From Mucilaginibacter sp. (GTDB lineage Bacteria > Bacteroidota > Bacteroidia > Sphingobacteriales > Sphingobacteriaceae), in the NCBI GenBank assembly GCA_028288085.1, contig JAQBOK010000230.1, positions 1-37,364 on the forward strand: a stretch of DNA of 37,364 bases, written 5' to 3'. This document shows positions 1-8,056 of the stretch, piece by piece. Under the pieces are notes generated by a model. That model was not told the origin of the DNA and made no database searches. It was given only the letters and a program-made list of their open reading frames with translations. Numbering within the stretch: the first letter of the stretch is position 1; each line of letters opens with the position of its first letter. The translations under genes were made by a program, and so were the position numbers.

Positions 1-1097
1 CTGAGCGCCTGTTGAGCGAGAGCAGGGAAAGATTAAAATTTGCTGTTGATTCTGCTGGTTTGGGTACCTGGGATTATGACCCGCAAACCAAGGACCTGAT
101 ATGGGATAAAAGATGTAAGGAAATATACGGTTACAAGCCTACGGCTTTGGTAGATATGGCCTCTTTTTACAACGTGGTACACTCTGACGACCGGGCACGG
201 GTTGAAAATAAAATTAACGATACCTTGCTGGACCCTAAATTGGGCGAATACGATGCGGAGTACAGGACCATTCCCATTGTTGGAAGAATTAAGTGGCTGA
301 AAGCTAAGGGCAGGGTTTATTTTAATGAAAATGGTAAGGCCATACGGTTTATAGGCACTTTGCTGGATATTACTTTTCAGAAATTAGTAGATGACGCAAC
401 CCGAGAACTGCTCATTAAAAAGGATGAATTTATCAGCATTGCAAGTCATGAATTGCGTACGCCGATAACCAGCCTCAAGGTAGCATTGCAAGTGATTGAG
501 CGCACCACTTCTAAAAATGAGGAAATGAAGGGGCTGCAGTCCCTTGTAGTTAAATCGCTAAAGCAGGTGGATAAGTTAATAGAGCTGATAAAAGACCTGC
601 TGGATGTAACAAAAATGCAGGCCGGCAAATTAGAGCTAAGGAAATCTGAATTTAACCTGGGCGAATTGATTAATGAATGTTGCGAAGAATTACAGGACCA
701 ATCAAGTAAGCACCAACTGATTATAGAAGGAGATGCCAATATTAATATTTATGCTGACAGGAACCGCATAGAGCAGGTTTTGGTGAACCTGATATCTAAC
801 GCCACCAAATATTCGCAGAATAGCGATAAGGTAATTATTAAGGTTAAACAAGTGGCCAAAGGTGTAAAAGTTGCAATAACTGATTTTGGAATTGGAATAC
901 CCCAAAGCAAAATACCTTTAATATTCGACCGTTTTTACCGGGTGGATGATAATACCCAAAGATATGCGGGCCTGGGCTTAGGCTTATATATTTCTGCCGA
1001 GATCATTAGGAGGCATAATGGCCAAATCAATATAGAAAGTAAAGAAGGCAAAGGATCAACCTTTTGGTTTGTGATACCCCAGGTAACGGGCATTTAA
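1..1097 (+). CDS. PAS-domain sensor histidine kinase (5'-truncated by window edge)
   Basis: The frame is open to the first base (codons for E-R-L precede the TTG at 12), so the gene begins upstream and that TTG is not the start. Counting from position 12, a PAS/PAC sensor fold occupies about residues 5-125. A HisKA dimerisation domain follows with the H-box ASHELRTP (phosphoacceptor His146), then a HATPase_c domain with N-box (NLISNATKYS), G1 (DFGIGIP), F-box (FDRFYRV) and G2 (GLGLGLYIS). All catalytic boxes are intact. No membrane segment is seen in the visible part, and the upstream residues look like the linker between stacked PAS domains. Known for the family: ATP-dependent autophosphorylation and transfer to a response regulator. 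No regulator is adjacent; the nearest single-domain receivers are at 5.0 and 6.4 kb, and pairing with them is only a guess. Confidence 0.93.
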   Translation, partial: ERLLSESRERLKFAVDSAGLGTWDYDPQTKDLIWDKRCKEIYGYKPTALVDMASFYNVVHSDDRARVENKINDTLLDPKLGEYDAEYRTIPIVGRIKWLKAKGRVYFNENGKAIRFIGTLLDITFQKLVDDATRELLIKKDEFISIASHELRTPITSLKVALQVIERTTSKNEEMKGLQSLVVKSLKQVDKLIELIKDLLDVTKMQAGKLELRKSEFNLGELINECCEELQDQSSKHQLIIEGDANINIYADRNRIEQVLVNLISNATKYSQNSDKVIIKVKQVAKGVKVAITDFGIGIPQSKIPLIFDRFYRVDDNTQRYAGLGLGLYISAEIIRRHNGQINIESKEGKGSTFWFVIPQVTGI

Positions 1098-1263
1098 GAT
1101 AGCGTAACGGCTGTCCGTCCGTCCGCTAGGTTACTACGTATGTTCTTATTTGCAAGAAGGCAAAAGATCAATCTTTTGGTTTATGATACCGCTGGTAAAG
1201 GCATTTAAGATACGTAACGATTGTCCGTCCGTTCTATAGGGTACAAAGTATGTCCATATTTGC
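1042..1263 (+). repeat. 112-bp tandem duplication of the kinase 3' end
   Basis: Bases 1042-1153 (last codons of the histidine kinase, its stop and about 55 bp beyond) are repeated in diverged form at 1154-1263. Both copies begin aagaaggcaaa, run through the codons for FWF-IP, a catttaaga stop region, a TGTCCGTCCG motif, and end atttgc. The second copy is not translated with the gene. It looks like an old tandem duplication now decaying. Confidence 0.85.
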
Positions 1264-1334
1264 TATTCATATCTATTACCATTATTCTTATTATTTGCTG
1301 TTCTCATTTATTATAACATAAGAACGGACGGACA
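1222..1334. repeat. 14-bp perfect inverted repeat pair (TGTCCGTCCGTTCT)
   Basis: TGTCCGTCCGTTCT at 1222-1235 is repeated as its exact reverse complement at 1321-1334, with 85 bp between. The left arm lies in the second copy of the kinase-tail duplication; the right arm overlaps the left terminus of the MITE-like segment. Confidence 0.75.
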
Positions 1335-1982
1335 CCACTAACAATGCCTACCACCTACATAATTTAGCATTGGCAGCGTATTAGACCGGTGTTATAGGCA
1401 GGGGATAAATTTTGCACACCCTGCATTAGCTGCCACTCATGAGCATAATAGTTTATTTGCTACATTGCTTCAATAGCGTAGTTAATAGCAGTAAAATGTT
1501 ATTGTAAATCAAGTTGCGGTAAAGCATATTTATCGGCAAATAATTACTCCTTCTCCCCTATTTTTGTCATGCTGATATGATGCTATGCTTAAATCATATT
1601 GTAACCCCACGTATTATACTGATCTATTTGGGTTAGCGGTATTGCAGGCATAAATTTATCATTCTACAGGCTCGGCTTAAGTAATTAAAAAAGCAGTTAT
1701 TTATAATTTTTAAATAGTAGCAAGCAGTCTGCTATTTGTTAAACAGCTATTTATCTGCCAATCAGATCAAATTTCCACCGGTAATTTAATCATACTCCTC
1801 CCTTACCCACTTACTTATATAATTATTATATAAAGTAAAGGATGGCTTTGCAGCAGATAGACCGGTAAAATGAATGATTTGCTTAGGGAAGCGCTATACT
1901 AACAAAGTTAGCAAAAATAAATTAATTATAACAGATATTCGATAAATAAATTTGCTAAGCATGGGTAGTGGTGTCCGTCCGT
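1324..1982. mobile_element. Putative non-coding MITE-like segment with 24-bp terminal inverted repeats
   Basis: Positions 1324-1347 and 1959-1982 are inverted repeats matching at 22 of 24 bases (core TAGTGGTGTCCGTCCGT read inward to outward). They bound 659 bp of AT-rich DNA without an open reading frame. Long terminal inverted repeats around non-coding DNA suggest a miniature inverted-repeat element or transposon remnant. Against this, further copies of the GTCCGTCC core lie outside the segment, so this may be two members of a dispersed palindromic repeat family. No target-site duplication was identified. Confidence 0.4.
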
Positions 1983-2054
1983 CCAGGGGTAACACTAACA
2001 GGACACATCGTCCGTTTATTTTCAATCTATCTATAACAAACGGACGGACGGACA
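1972..2054. repeat. 13-bp perfect inverted repeat pair (TGTCCGTCCGTCC)
   Basis: TGTCCGTCCGTCC at 1972-1984 has its exact reverse complement at 2042-2054, 57 bp apart. A degenerate half copy (CGTCCGTTT, about 2008-2016) lies inside. It belongs to the same repeat family as the copies at 1112, 1222 and 1321. Confidence 0.75.
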
Positions 2055-2138
2055 AGCCCACCCGGCACATCTTTACTATGTAGCAGGCAATTGTTGCAGC
2101 GGCGCAAGGCAATCATGCAGGGTTTAATACTCCAGCTA

Positions 2139-2567
2139 TCAGGATTGTATGTAACTCCTTAACTGCTCAATGGTTTCTTCGTGCGTAAGGATGGTTTCGG
2201 TTACCAGGTCATTAATAGAAACAATACCGCATAGCTGGTTATTTTTAAACACAGGCAGGTAACGGATATTATTCTCACTCATAATGTGCATACAGGTTTC
2301 TACCGTATTTTCTGGTATAAGGTGCGGCAAATCGATGGTCATAATTTCGCGTACCGAGGTTTCTTCAGATGATTTCCCCTTTAGTATCACCTTACGGGCG
2401 TAGTCGCGCTCAGTAAGCAGGCCCCGGTAGTCGCCATTATCAGTAACCACTACCGAACCGATATTTTTATCATCCATCAATCTTAATGCATCCAGCACTG
2501 TGGTTTCCGCATCTATAGTAATTACAACACCTCCCTTGCGTGCAAGGATATCCGAAACTTTTTTCAT
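2139..2567 (-). CDS. CBS-domain pair protein
   Basis: A 142-residue protein made almost wholly of two CBS motifs (about residues 5-60 and 70-130). Typical signatures are the NIGSVVVTD strand, the TERDY helix start, and IRYLPVF followed by a LCGIVSINDLV segment in the second repeat. CBS pairs form a Bateman module that binds adenine nucleotides and acts as an energy or ligand sensor; here no effector domain is attached, so the partner is unknown. A longer frame to 2618 exists, but ATG at 2567 is preferred: an exact TAnnTTTG -7 element (TATATTTG on minus, 2603-2610) lies between the two candidate starts, and the product then begins MKKVSDILARKG as close relatives do. It is transcribed divergently from the hydrolase at 2700. 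Confidence 0.88.
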   Translation of the reverse strand: MKKVSDILARKGGVVITIDAETTVLDALRLMDDKNIGSVVVTDNGDYRGLLTERDYARKVILKGKSSEETSVREIMTIDLPHLIPENTVETCMHIMSENNIRYLPVFKNNQLCGIVSINDLVTETILTHEETIEQLRSYIQS

Positions 2568-2602
2568 AACATGATGATTTAGTGGCGCAACAGGCTTATA
2601 AT

Positions 2603-2610
2603 CAAATATA
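2603..2610 (-). promoter_or_regulatory. Bacteroidota -7 promoter element for the CBS gene
   Basis: TATATTTG on the minus strand matches the Bacteroidota sigma-factor -7 consensus TAnnTTTG. It lies about 35 bp before the ATG at 2567, which supports that start. No clean -33 TTTG was scored. Confidence 0.45.
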
Positions 2611-2699
2611 CAAATCAATTGTAATAAGAAGAATAATTAATTTCAAAATGTAATGTTTAATTTTAATGACTTCAATCTGTTGTATAATTTATCTAAACC

Positions 2700-3503
2700 A
2701 TGAAGAGCGCTTTTATCTGCCTTATTATACTTTTTACTTTAATTGTCAGCCCGGCATCTGCGCAGCAGGAAAATTCCGGACAGTATTACACCTCATTTGA
2801 TGGCGTTAAGATATATTATGAAGTAAAGGGCGATGGTTACCCGGTGCTGCTTATCCACGGCTTTTCGGGCACGGGGCAAGGCTGGAAAAGCGGGCAGCTT
2901 TATGGCGATTTGATTAAGGCAGGCTACAAGGTGATTATACTTGACCAACGGGGCAACGGACGGACAGATAAGCCACACACCGATGCGGCCTATGCCAATG
3001 ATGCCGAAGCAAAAGATATTATGGGATTGATAACCTCACTAAACATTAAGCATTATGATGTAGTAGGTTACTCGCGCGGATCTATCATTGCATCAAGGCT
3101 GCTGGTGCTGGATAAGCGGGTAAATAAAACAGTAATGGGCGGCATGGGCGATGCTTACACCAACCCCAACTGGCCACGCAGGATACATGCCTACCGCGCC
3201 TTGATGGGCGATACCACCCTGCATGATGTTGATGATATGATAAAGTATATCCACAGCCAGCATTTTGATGAGCTGGCCCTTGCCCTACAGCAAAAGTATC
3301 AACCATCAACCAGCACACAGGAGTTATCCAAAGTAAAAAACCCGGTGCTCATCATCCGCGGTACGGAGGATAAGGAGAACGGATCAGAAACCGGCCTGCA
3401 GCAGCTTATCCCGGCATCAAAGCTGGTATACGTGCCAGGCAACCATAATACGGCATCAAAAAACAGCCAATTTTCTGAAGCAGTGCTTGATTTTTTTAAG
3501 TAA
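2700..3503 (+). CDS. Secreted alpha/beta hydrolase
   Basis: 267 residues with an N-terminal signal peptide (residues 1-21, ending SPASAQ), so periplasmic or exported. The alpha/beta-hydrolase fold is clear: oxyanion motif HGFSG (53-57), DQRGNGRTDKP after strand 4, nucleophile elbow GYSRGS with Ser125, probable acid Asp224 in RGTEDK, and catalytic His249 in PGNHN. The complete triad indicates an active esterase, lipase or related hydrolase; the substrate cannot be told. The gene stands alone between the divergent CBS gene and the barrel gene at 3632 (128 bp gap). Confidence 0.88.
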   Translation: MKSAFICLIILFTLIVSPASAQQENSGQYYTSFDGVKIYYEVKGDGYPVLLIHGFSGTGQGWKSGQLYGDLIKAGYKVIILDQRGNGRTDKPHTDAAYANDAEAKDIMGLITSLNIKHYDVVGYSRGSIIASRLLVLDKRVNKTVMGGMGDAYTNPNWPRRIHAYRALMGDTTLHDVDDMIKYIHSQHFDELALALQQKYQPSTSTQELSKVKNPVLIIRGTEDKENGSETGLQQLIPASKLVYVPGNHNTASKNSQFSEAVLDFFK

Positions 3504-3631
3504 ACTGTGCTTTTATCACATCTAAACAGAAAAATTTCATTGGGCTATCTCATTATCTGTACTCTTTACGTTTAATATTTTTTTAACAGGCTATAAACAA
3601 ACCCAACAGGCCGAGGTTTTTAGAGAGAATA

Positions 3632-4840
3632 ATGCGTAAAATTTTATATTTAATATTCTTTTGTTTAATTCCGGGCATGTTACTGGCACAAAAGGCAATT
3701 AATCCCAACAGGCTGATTGATACCACCAACAAAACAGACCTTGTTGATGTTGCCCGCGACCTATTTCACATCAGTCCAAAACCGGTAACTGCCGAAAAGG
3801 ACAGATCATTTTATTTCTCTATACTGCCACTATCCTATTCTGTGCCGGGTGGCGGCAGGGCGTTGTTTACTGCGACAACCGCGGGCTTCTACCTGGGCGA
3901 ACGCAGCACAACCTATCTATCTACAGTTACTTTTGCGCCGTATTTTAATTTTAAGGGCAGATATGGCCTGCCGTTCCGCTCAAGCGTATGGACAAAGGAT
4001 AATAGCTGGAACATACAGGGCGATACCCGCTTCCTGGTTTATCCGCAGTATACCTGGGGCCTGGGAGGCAATCAGCCCGAAAGCAATAAGTTTATTGTCA
4101 ACTACGAGTATATCCGTTTTTATCAGAGCTTTCTTAAACGTATTACCTCCTACCTTTATGCCGGCATTGGCTACAACCTGGATTATTACCTGGATATAGA
4201 AACCAACTCTCCCAACTCACTTCAAAAGTTTACCGGTTACCCATATGGCACTTCATCAGATAAAAACTCCTTCTCAACAGGTACTACCTTAAACCTGCTG
4301 TATGATACCCGCAACAATGAGCTAAACCCATTACCCGGCTCATACACCAACGTGGTATACAGGGTAAATTCGCGAATGCTGGGGAGCGATGGCAACTGGC
4401 AGTCGTTGTACATAGATATGCGCAAATACATTTCGCTTACCACTACCAGGGAACAAAATGTACTGGCTCTTTGGGCATATTACTGGAAAACATTTGGCAA
4501 CGGCATCCCTTACCTGAGTTTACCAAGTATAGGGTGGGACCCTTACCAACGATCAGGCAGGGGGATTGAGCAAAACCGCTACCGGGGCAAAAGCCTGCTT
4601 TATTTCGAAACTGAGTACCGCAGGGATATTACGGCCAATGGATTGTTGGGCTTTGTGTTATTCGCCAATGTAAATGCAGTTACCGAGCCCATCACCAACC
4701 AGTTTAGCTATTGGCGCCCTGCTACCGGAACCGGCCTGCGTATTAAATTCAATAAAGGCTCAGGCACCAATATCGCTATTGATTATGGTATCAGCCAAAA
4801 CTATTCGAGTATAACCTTAGGGCTTGGGGAAGCATTTTAA
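3632..4840 (+). CDS. Omp85/BamA-TamA superfamily outer-membrane barrel lacking POTRA domains
   Basis: 402 residues with a signal peptide (residues 1-19, cut before QKAINPN). The rest alternates amphipathic beta-strands and ends in an aromatic residue (GLGEAF), as for outer-membrane proteins. Omp85-type marks are YDTRNNELNPLPGSY (224-238, the usual D-T-R-x-N...P-x-x-G element), a YRGKSLLYFETEYRR element resembling the conserved RG loop, and a final strand TNIAIDYGIS. Full BamA or TamA carries N-terminal POTRA repeats; here only about 40 residues precede the barrel. This fits the POTRA-less branch of the family, whose function is largely unknown. It appears monocistronic. Confidence 0.78.
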   Translation: MRKILYLIFFCLIPGMLLAQKAINPNRLIDTTNKTDLVDVARDLFHISPKPVTAEKDRSFYFSILPLSYSVPGGGRALFTATTAGFYLGERSTTYLSTVTFAPYFNFKGRYGLPFRSSVWTKDNSWNIQGDTRFLVYPQYTWGLGGNQPESNKFIVNYEYIRFYQSFLKRITSYLYAGIGYNLDYYLDIETNSPNSLQKFTGYPYGTSSDKNSFSTGTTLNLLYDTRNNELNPLPGSYTNVVYRVNSRMLGSDGNWQSLYIDMRKYISLTTTREQNVLALWAYYWKTFGNGIPYLSLPSIGWDPYQRSGRGIEQNRYRGKSLLYFETEYRRDITANGLLGFVLFANVNAVTEPITNQFSYWRPATGTGLRIKFNKGSGTNIAIDYGISQNYSSITLGLGEAF

Positions 4841-5036
4841 CAAGCTGGCTGTAAGCTATTTGTTACATTGCACCCCACTTTATTATGATATTATATTACC
4901 CATAAATCAAAAAATATTATATATTTGATGGTAATTAACAGGGTAAATTTTTAGCCGAACCTTTTTTCAAACAGGAATTTTTTTTTTCCGAGAGCAATCA
5001 TTAACCTTTTTCCAATTTAATATTTAAAATAACCCT

Positions 5037-5396
5037 ATGTTGAAGCGCGTTTTAGTTTTGGACGACAACCAGGATATACTTGAGATTGTTCATGAAGCAT
5101 TGTCTTATGAGCAATTTGAGGTAAAAAGCGTTTCTGAAAGCAACCAGGTAATGCCTTTGGTTAAAGAGTTTAATCCCGATCTTGTGATATTGGACTATCG
5201 TGTTGCCGGCGAAAATGGTGGCGAGATATGTATGCAGATCAAATCGCATCCTGAATTTAACGATATACCTGTAATTATCTTTTCGGCTTATATTAACCGT
5301 GACGAGGAGATATTAGCATACGGTTGTGATGCAGTAATTAATAAACCATTTGACCTGGTTGAATTAATTGAAAAGGTAAACAATCTCATCTACTAA
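5037..5396 (+). CDS. Single-domain response regulator (CheY-like receiver)
   Basis: 119 residues, a lone receiver domain with no output module. Acidic pocket Asp9-Asp10, phosphoacceptor Asp53 (VILDYR), conserved Ser83 (IIFSA) and Lys103 (INKPF) are all present, so it should be phosphorylated by a histidine kinase. Stand-alone receivers act through protein contacts or as phosphorelay intermediates. It shares its plan with the receiver at 6386, and between the two lie two small zinc-ribbon genes. The cognate kinase is unknown. Confidence 0.9.
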   Translation: MLKRVLVLDDNQDILEIVHEALSYEQFEVKSVSESNQVMPLVKEFNPDLVILDYRVAGENGGEICMQIKSHPEFNDIPVIIFSAYINRDEEILAYGCDAVINKPFDLVELIEKVNNLIY

Positions 5397-5443
5397 GCCC
5401 AGCTTTTTTCCCGCTCAAATCAGATGTGTATTAGAATACGATG

Positions 5444-5485
5444 GTCTTAACAATTCCTTTAAAAAAAGGGAATATCTTAACAATT
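5444..5485. repeat. Direct repeat with internal palindrome
   Basis: TCTTAACAATT occurs at 5444-5454 and again at 5475-5485. Between them ATTCCTTT and AAAGGGAAT form an imperfect hairpin. It lies after the response regulator at 5037 and before the zinc-ribbon gene at 5587. It could be a weak transcription end or a binding site; there is no T-tract directly after the stem. Confidence 0.35.
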
Positions 5486-5524
5486 TATTAATAAGATCAT
5501 CAGGTTAATCTTTTTTTATAGCAA

Positions 5525-5532
5525 TATATTTG
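5525..5532 (+). promoter_or_regulatory. Candidate -7 promoter element of the zinc-ribbon gene
   Basis: TATATTTG is an exact match to the Bacteroidota -7 consensus TAnnTTTG, preceded by a T-run at 5510-5517 in roughly the -33 position. It lies about 55 bp before the ATG at 5587. Confidence 0.4.
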
Positions 5533-5586
5533 CAGTTAAATAAAAACATACTGCGGTGCATACAATATCCCCTAATTGTATAAAAC

Positions 5587-5769
5587 ATGGTAACTACATT
5601 AAAAGTCACCACTAAAACAACCAGGAGAACGCCTCTGTGCCCTACTTGCAGGATAGAGCTTAGCCACCGTATAAGACGTGGGTTTTTATTCAAAAAAATA
5701 TTTAACTGGCTCCCGGTAAAAAGATACTACTGTTACAAGTGCAAACGAAAACATTACGTGTGGGATTAA
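5587..5769 (+). CDS. Small zinc-ribbon protein, copy 1
   Basis: 60 residues, strongly basic, with two CxxC knuckles (CPTC at 18-21, CYKC at 49-52) separated by about 27 residues, a layout typical of a zinc ribbon. The spacer contains FKKIFNWLPVKRYYC, which closely parallels the next gene's VKNIFFFLHVKKFFC. No catalytic domain is present. It probably binds zinc and perhaps nucleic acid or a partner protein; the function is not known. The ATG at 5587 follows a plausible -7 promoter element. A paralogue follows at 5880 and single-domain response regulators lie on both sides. Confidence 0.72.
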   Translation: MVTTLKVTTKTTRRTPLCPTCRIELSHRIRRGFLFKKIFNWLPVKRYYCYKCKRKHYVWD

Positions 5770-5879
5770 TTATAAATTAATATTTCCTGACTAATAGTAC
5801 ATTAATTTAAGGCATCTACGATCCGTTAAATTTAGTTTTTCGTATTTCGATTTTTTTATTTCGATTAATTGAATTAAAA

Positions 5880-6059
5880 TTGACAACGAAAACTAAAGTG
5901 AACACCGTTTATTACTGCCCCAAATGTGGCAACTCCTTTCATTACCAGCTACACCGGAGTTGGGTGGTGAAGAATATTTTCTTTTTTTTACATGTGAAAA
6001 AATTCTTCTGCGCCAAATGCAAAAAAGCTCGTTATGTTGCAATAAAAAACAAGGACTAG
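5880..6059 (+). CDS. Small zinc-ribbon protein, copy 2 (TTG start)
   Basis: A 59-residue protein read from TTG at 5880 to TAG at 6057-6059. The frame is open upstream to 5811 but has no ATG or GTG. Two CxxC knuckles (CPKC, CAKC) and the spacing match the preceding gene, with shared segments HRSWVVKNIF/RRGFLFKKIF and LHVKKFFC/LPVKRYYC, so the two are tandem paralogues. Conservation of the cysteines and of the spacer, despite little nucleotide identity, argues that it is a real coding gene although short and with a rare start codon. Product function unknown; a zinc-binding adaptor or nucleic-acid-binding role is conjecture. Confidence 0.65.
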   Translation: MTTKTKVNTVYYCPKCGNSFHYQLHRSWVVKNIFFFLHVKKFFCAKCKKARYVAIKNKD

Positions 6060-6385
6060 AAGGCATATCGGCCTAATTATGATATTGTTGGATAGGTGTA
6101 TTAAATAAAGCTCGATATTCTGCACTTAAAATAGGATAATGTTTCTCAAATCGAAAAAAGTGCATTTTATAAAAAAAACAAATCCACTTTTATTCCCCAT
6201 ACAATTAGCTGTAATCAGGTTCAGCAATTAACAGTTACTATAAATTGCTACACACTGATAGTCAGGTACATACACTTTTAAAAGCGTCAACAATCAAATT
6301 ACTTGTTGATATCTATTACATAAATTTGGTATAATTATTGCGCTTAAGTTAAATAATTATACATATACAATAGATTTGGAACGTG
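6060..6385. other. Intergenic region before the second response regulator
   Basis: 326 bp, AT-rich, without an open frame that resembles a gene. It contains a candidate -7 element TAAATTTG at 6321-6328, about 58 bp before the ATG at 6386. Nothing else was recognised. Confidence 0.5.
6321..6328 (+). promoter_or_regulatory. Candidate -7 promoter element of the second response regulator
   Basis: TAAATTTG matches the Bacteroidota consensus TAnnTTTG. The predicted transcript would have a leader of about 50 nt. No convincing -33 TTTG at the usual spacing. Confidence 0.35.
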
Positions 6386-6751
6386 ATGCAAAGGATTTTA
6401 GCCGTAGACGACAACGAAGACATTTTAGAAATTATGCAATTGATTCTTGAAGATTCTGGTTACGAGGTAGCAACTTTAACGGACGGGCATTTTCTTTTTG
6501 ATAAGATAAAAGAGTACAGGCCCGATTTAATATTGCTGGATATTATGCTTGGCAACATGGACGGACGCGAATTGTGCAAGGATGTAAAATCAAAGTTGGA
6601 AACTCATAACATTCCCGTTATTTTGATTTCGGCAAGTCATAATTTATCCGGCTTGTTTAAACCAAGCAATGCACCCAATGATTTTTTAGCAAAACCATTT
6701 AATATCAATGATTTGCTTGACAAGGTACATACACAGTTATCTGCAGCATAA
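6386..6751 (+). CDS. Single-domain response regulator (CheY-like receiver)
   Basis: 121 residues read from the ATG at 6386; a GTG immediately before it gives one extra residue. It is a receiver domain only: acidic Asp8-Asp9, phosphoacceptor Asp52 (LLDIML), Ser82 (LISAS) and Lys103 (LAKPF). All phosphorylation residues are intact. It is similar in plan to the regulator at 5037, but the sequences are only moderately alike. The gene ends 6 bp before the end of the convergent DUF2252 gene. Output partner and kinase are unknown. Confidence 0.9.
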   Translation: MQRILAVDDNEDILEIMQLILEDSGYEVATLTDGHFLFDKIKEYRPDLILLDIMLGNMDGRELCKDVKSKLETHNIPVILISASHNLSGLFKPSNAPNDFLAKPFNINDLLDKVHTQLSAA

Positions 6752-6757
6752 ACTTTC

Positions 6758-7960
6758 CTATTTGTACTTCCCCTTTTTGTAACCGGTTAAGTATTGCTTG
6801 TAATCTTGCTTTACCTGCCTGGCATACTTCAAAGAATAATTTAATACTTCATCCTGCCATTGGGTACTTAGGCCATAGGCAATTAGCTTATCAGCAATTG
6901 CTGAACCCTGCCGGCCAGCACTACGTAATTGTGATGAGGCAGTTAGTAAAGCCATATCATCTATTACCATATATATATCCCGGTATTGATCTTTTATTAC
7001 CCCAAAATTGATGCTATCTTCTGTAGGCTGCATTTCTTGCAACACATAGCTATCACCTTTAAACATAATTGCCCCTAATAATGCAGGCGAAAAATTCTGC
7101 ATACGCTGCTGTATCTGTATCACCCGGTCGGCCTCTGATTCCCAATGCGGTTGATTGACTGATAAATAGGGTTGCAGCGATGATCGCGTAGCCTGCTTCA
7201 TATCCAGCAACAGGAATTTATTTTTAGTATTGAGGCTTTTGAGTAAAAAAAGATACCGCTTTACCCCTACGCTCCCGGTACCTGCCAGTCTAAAAACACA
7301 ATCAACAACTTTAAAGTTATATGGCCCGTCGCTGCTGGTTTCTATCCAATCGTTAATAAACCTGGTCAATTCCTTTTTAAGCGGCTTATCTAATTCAAAA
7401 TGCTTTTCGTGATCAAGCGATAGAAAAAGCCTGTGCTTTTTTTCTGTAGTACGCTTCTTTAGCAGTTCTTTTTGCTTGCGGTTATTAGCCTTAATTAAAA
7501 AAGTGCAAACAATACCTTTAGCAGTGCGCGGTTCAATACTAATGGCTTTCCCTTTAGTCAGCGTGGCAGAATAACTCTTTAAGTACAACTGCGCCATTTT
7601 TACGGCCTTTTCCTCCTCTATTTCCAGGTTCTCAAAAGCGATAAATATGCTGGTTATCATTCTTGCTACTTCCCATATACAGGGCCCCAACACAGCCTCA
7701 TCAAAATCATTCAGGTCAAAATAAACCAGGCGGTTATCAGCCTTATAGCTTCCAAAATTTTCCAGGTGCAGGTCTCCGCATATCCATGTTGATGGGGATG
7801 GTGGCAAAGAATCTGCCTTGTTCAAGTCTTCATAAAACAGGTGACAAGTACCCCGGTAAAACCTGTAAATATTCTCGGCCATTGCCTCATATTTTAGCTT
7901 TACCATATCAGGCAGCAAGTTTTTATTAAAGGCTGTTATTCTATCGTAAATGCCGGGCAT
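6758..7960 (-). CDS. DUF2252 family protein
   Basis: 400 residues, the usual length for DUF2252. Family marks include YRGTCHLFYEDL (about 35-46), WICGDLHLENFGSY (59-72) and VYFDLNDFDEA (79-89), a layout recalling the catalytic loop and metal-binding region of aminoglycoside-phosphotransferase-like kinases. The family has no established function; kinase-like activity is inferred from the fold resemblance only. There is no signal peptide or membrane span, so it is cytoplasmic. It stands alone, tail-to-tail with the receiver gene at 6386, and is followed on the same strand by nothing within an operon distance. Confidence 0.82.
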   Translation of the reverse strand: MPGIYDRITAFNKNLLPDMVKLKYEAMAENIYRFYRGTCHLFYEDLNKADSLPPSPSTWICGDLHLENFGSYKADNRLVYFDLNDFDEAVLGPCIWEVARMITSIFIAFENLEIEEEKAVKMAQLYLKSYSATLTKGKAISIEPRTAKGIVCTFLIKANNRKQKELLKKRTTEKKHRLFLSLDHEKHFELDKPLKKELTRFINDWIETSSDGPYNFKVVDCVFRLAGTGSVGVKRYLFLLKSLNTKNKFLLLDMKQATRSSLQPYLSVNQPHWESEADRVIQIQQRMQNFSPALLGAIMFKGDSYVLQEMQPTEDSINFGVIKDQYRDIYMVIDDMALLTASSQLRSAGRQGSAIADKLIAYGLSTQWQDEVLNYSLKYARQVKQDYKQYLTGYKKGKYK

Positions 7961-8056
7961 GCAAGTGTAAATTAAATACAGAAGATTTTGTTTTGCTATT
8001 AATATCCTTAACGGTAAATCTTTTCCAAATCACCCCGCTTATTGTATACACTGGTT

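Larger units (their letters stand above)
1098..2138. other. Gene-free 1 kb region with GTCCGTCC repeats
   Basis: No convincing coding sequence was found on either strand. The interval holds the second copy of the kinase-tail duplication and five copies of a TGTCCGTCCG-type word (starting 1112, 1222 and 1972 on plus; 1321-1334 and 2042-2054 on minus). Between them is AT-rich sequence with many stop codons in all frames. The 72-residue minus frame at 1894-2112 runs through the repeats and has no recognisable domain. Confidence 0.7.

Noticed and set aside
1111-2054. CRISPR array
   Set aside because: The repeats are short, in both orientations and unevenly spaced, with no cas genes.
1894-2112. 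72-residue minus-strand frame in the repeat region
   Set aside because: Composed of GTCCGTCC repeat sequence read as codons; no family resemblance.
2568-2618. Longer N-terminus of the CBS protein
   Set aside because: The exact -7 promoter element at 2603-2610 lies inside it, and the shorter form has the usual CBS family N-terminus.
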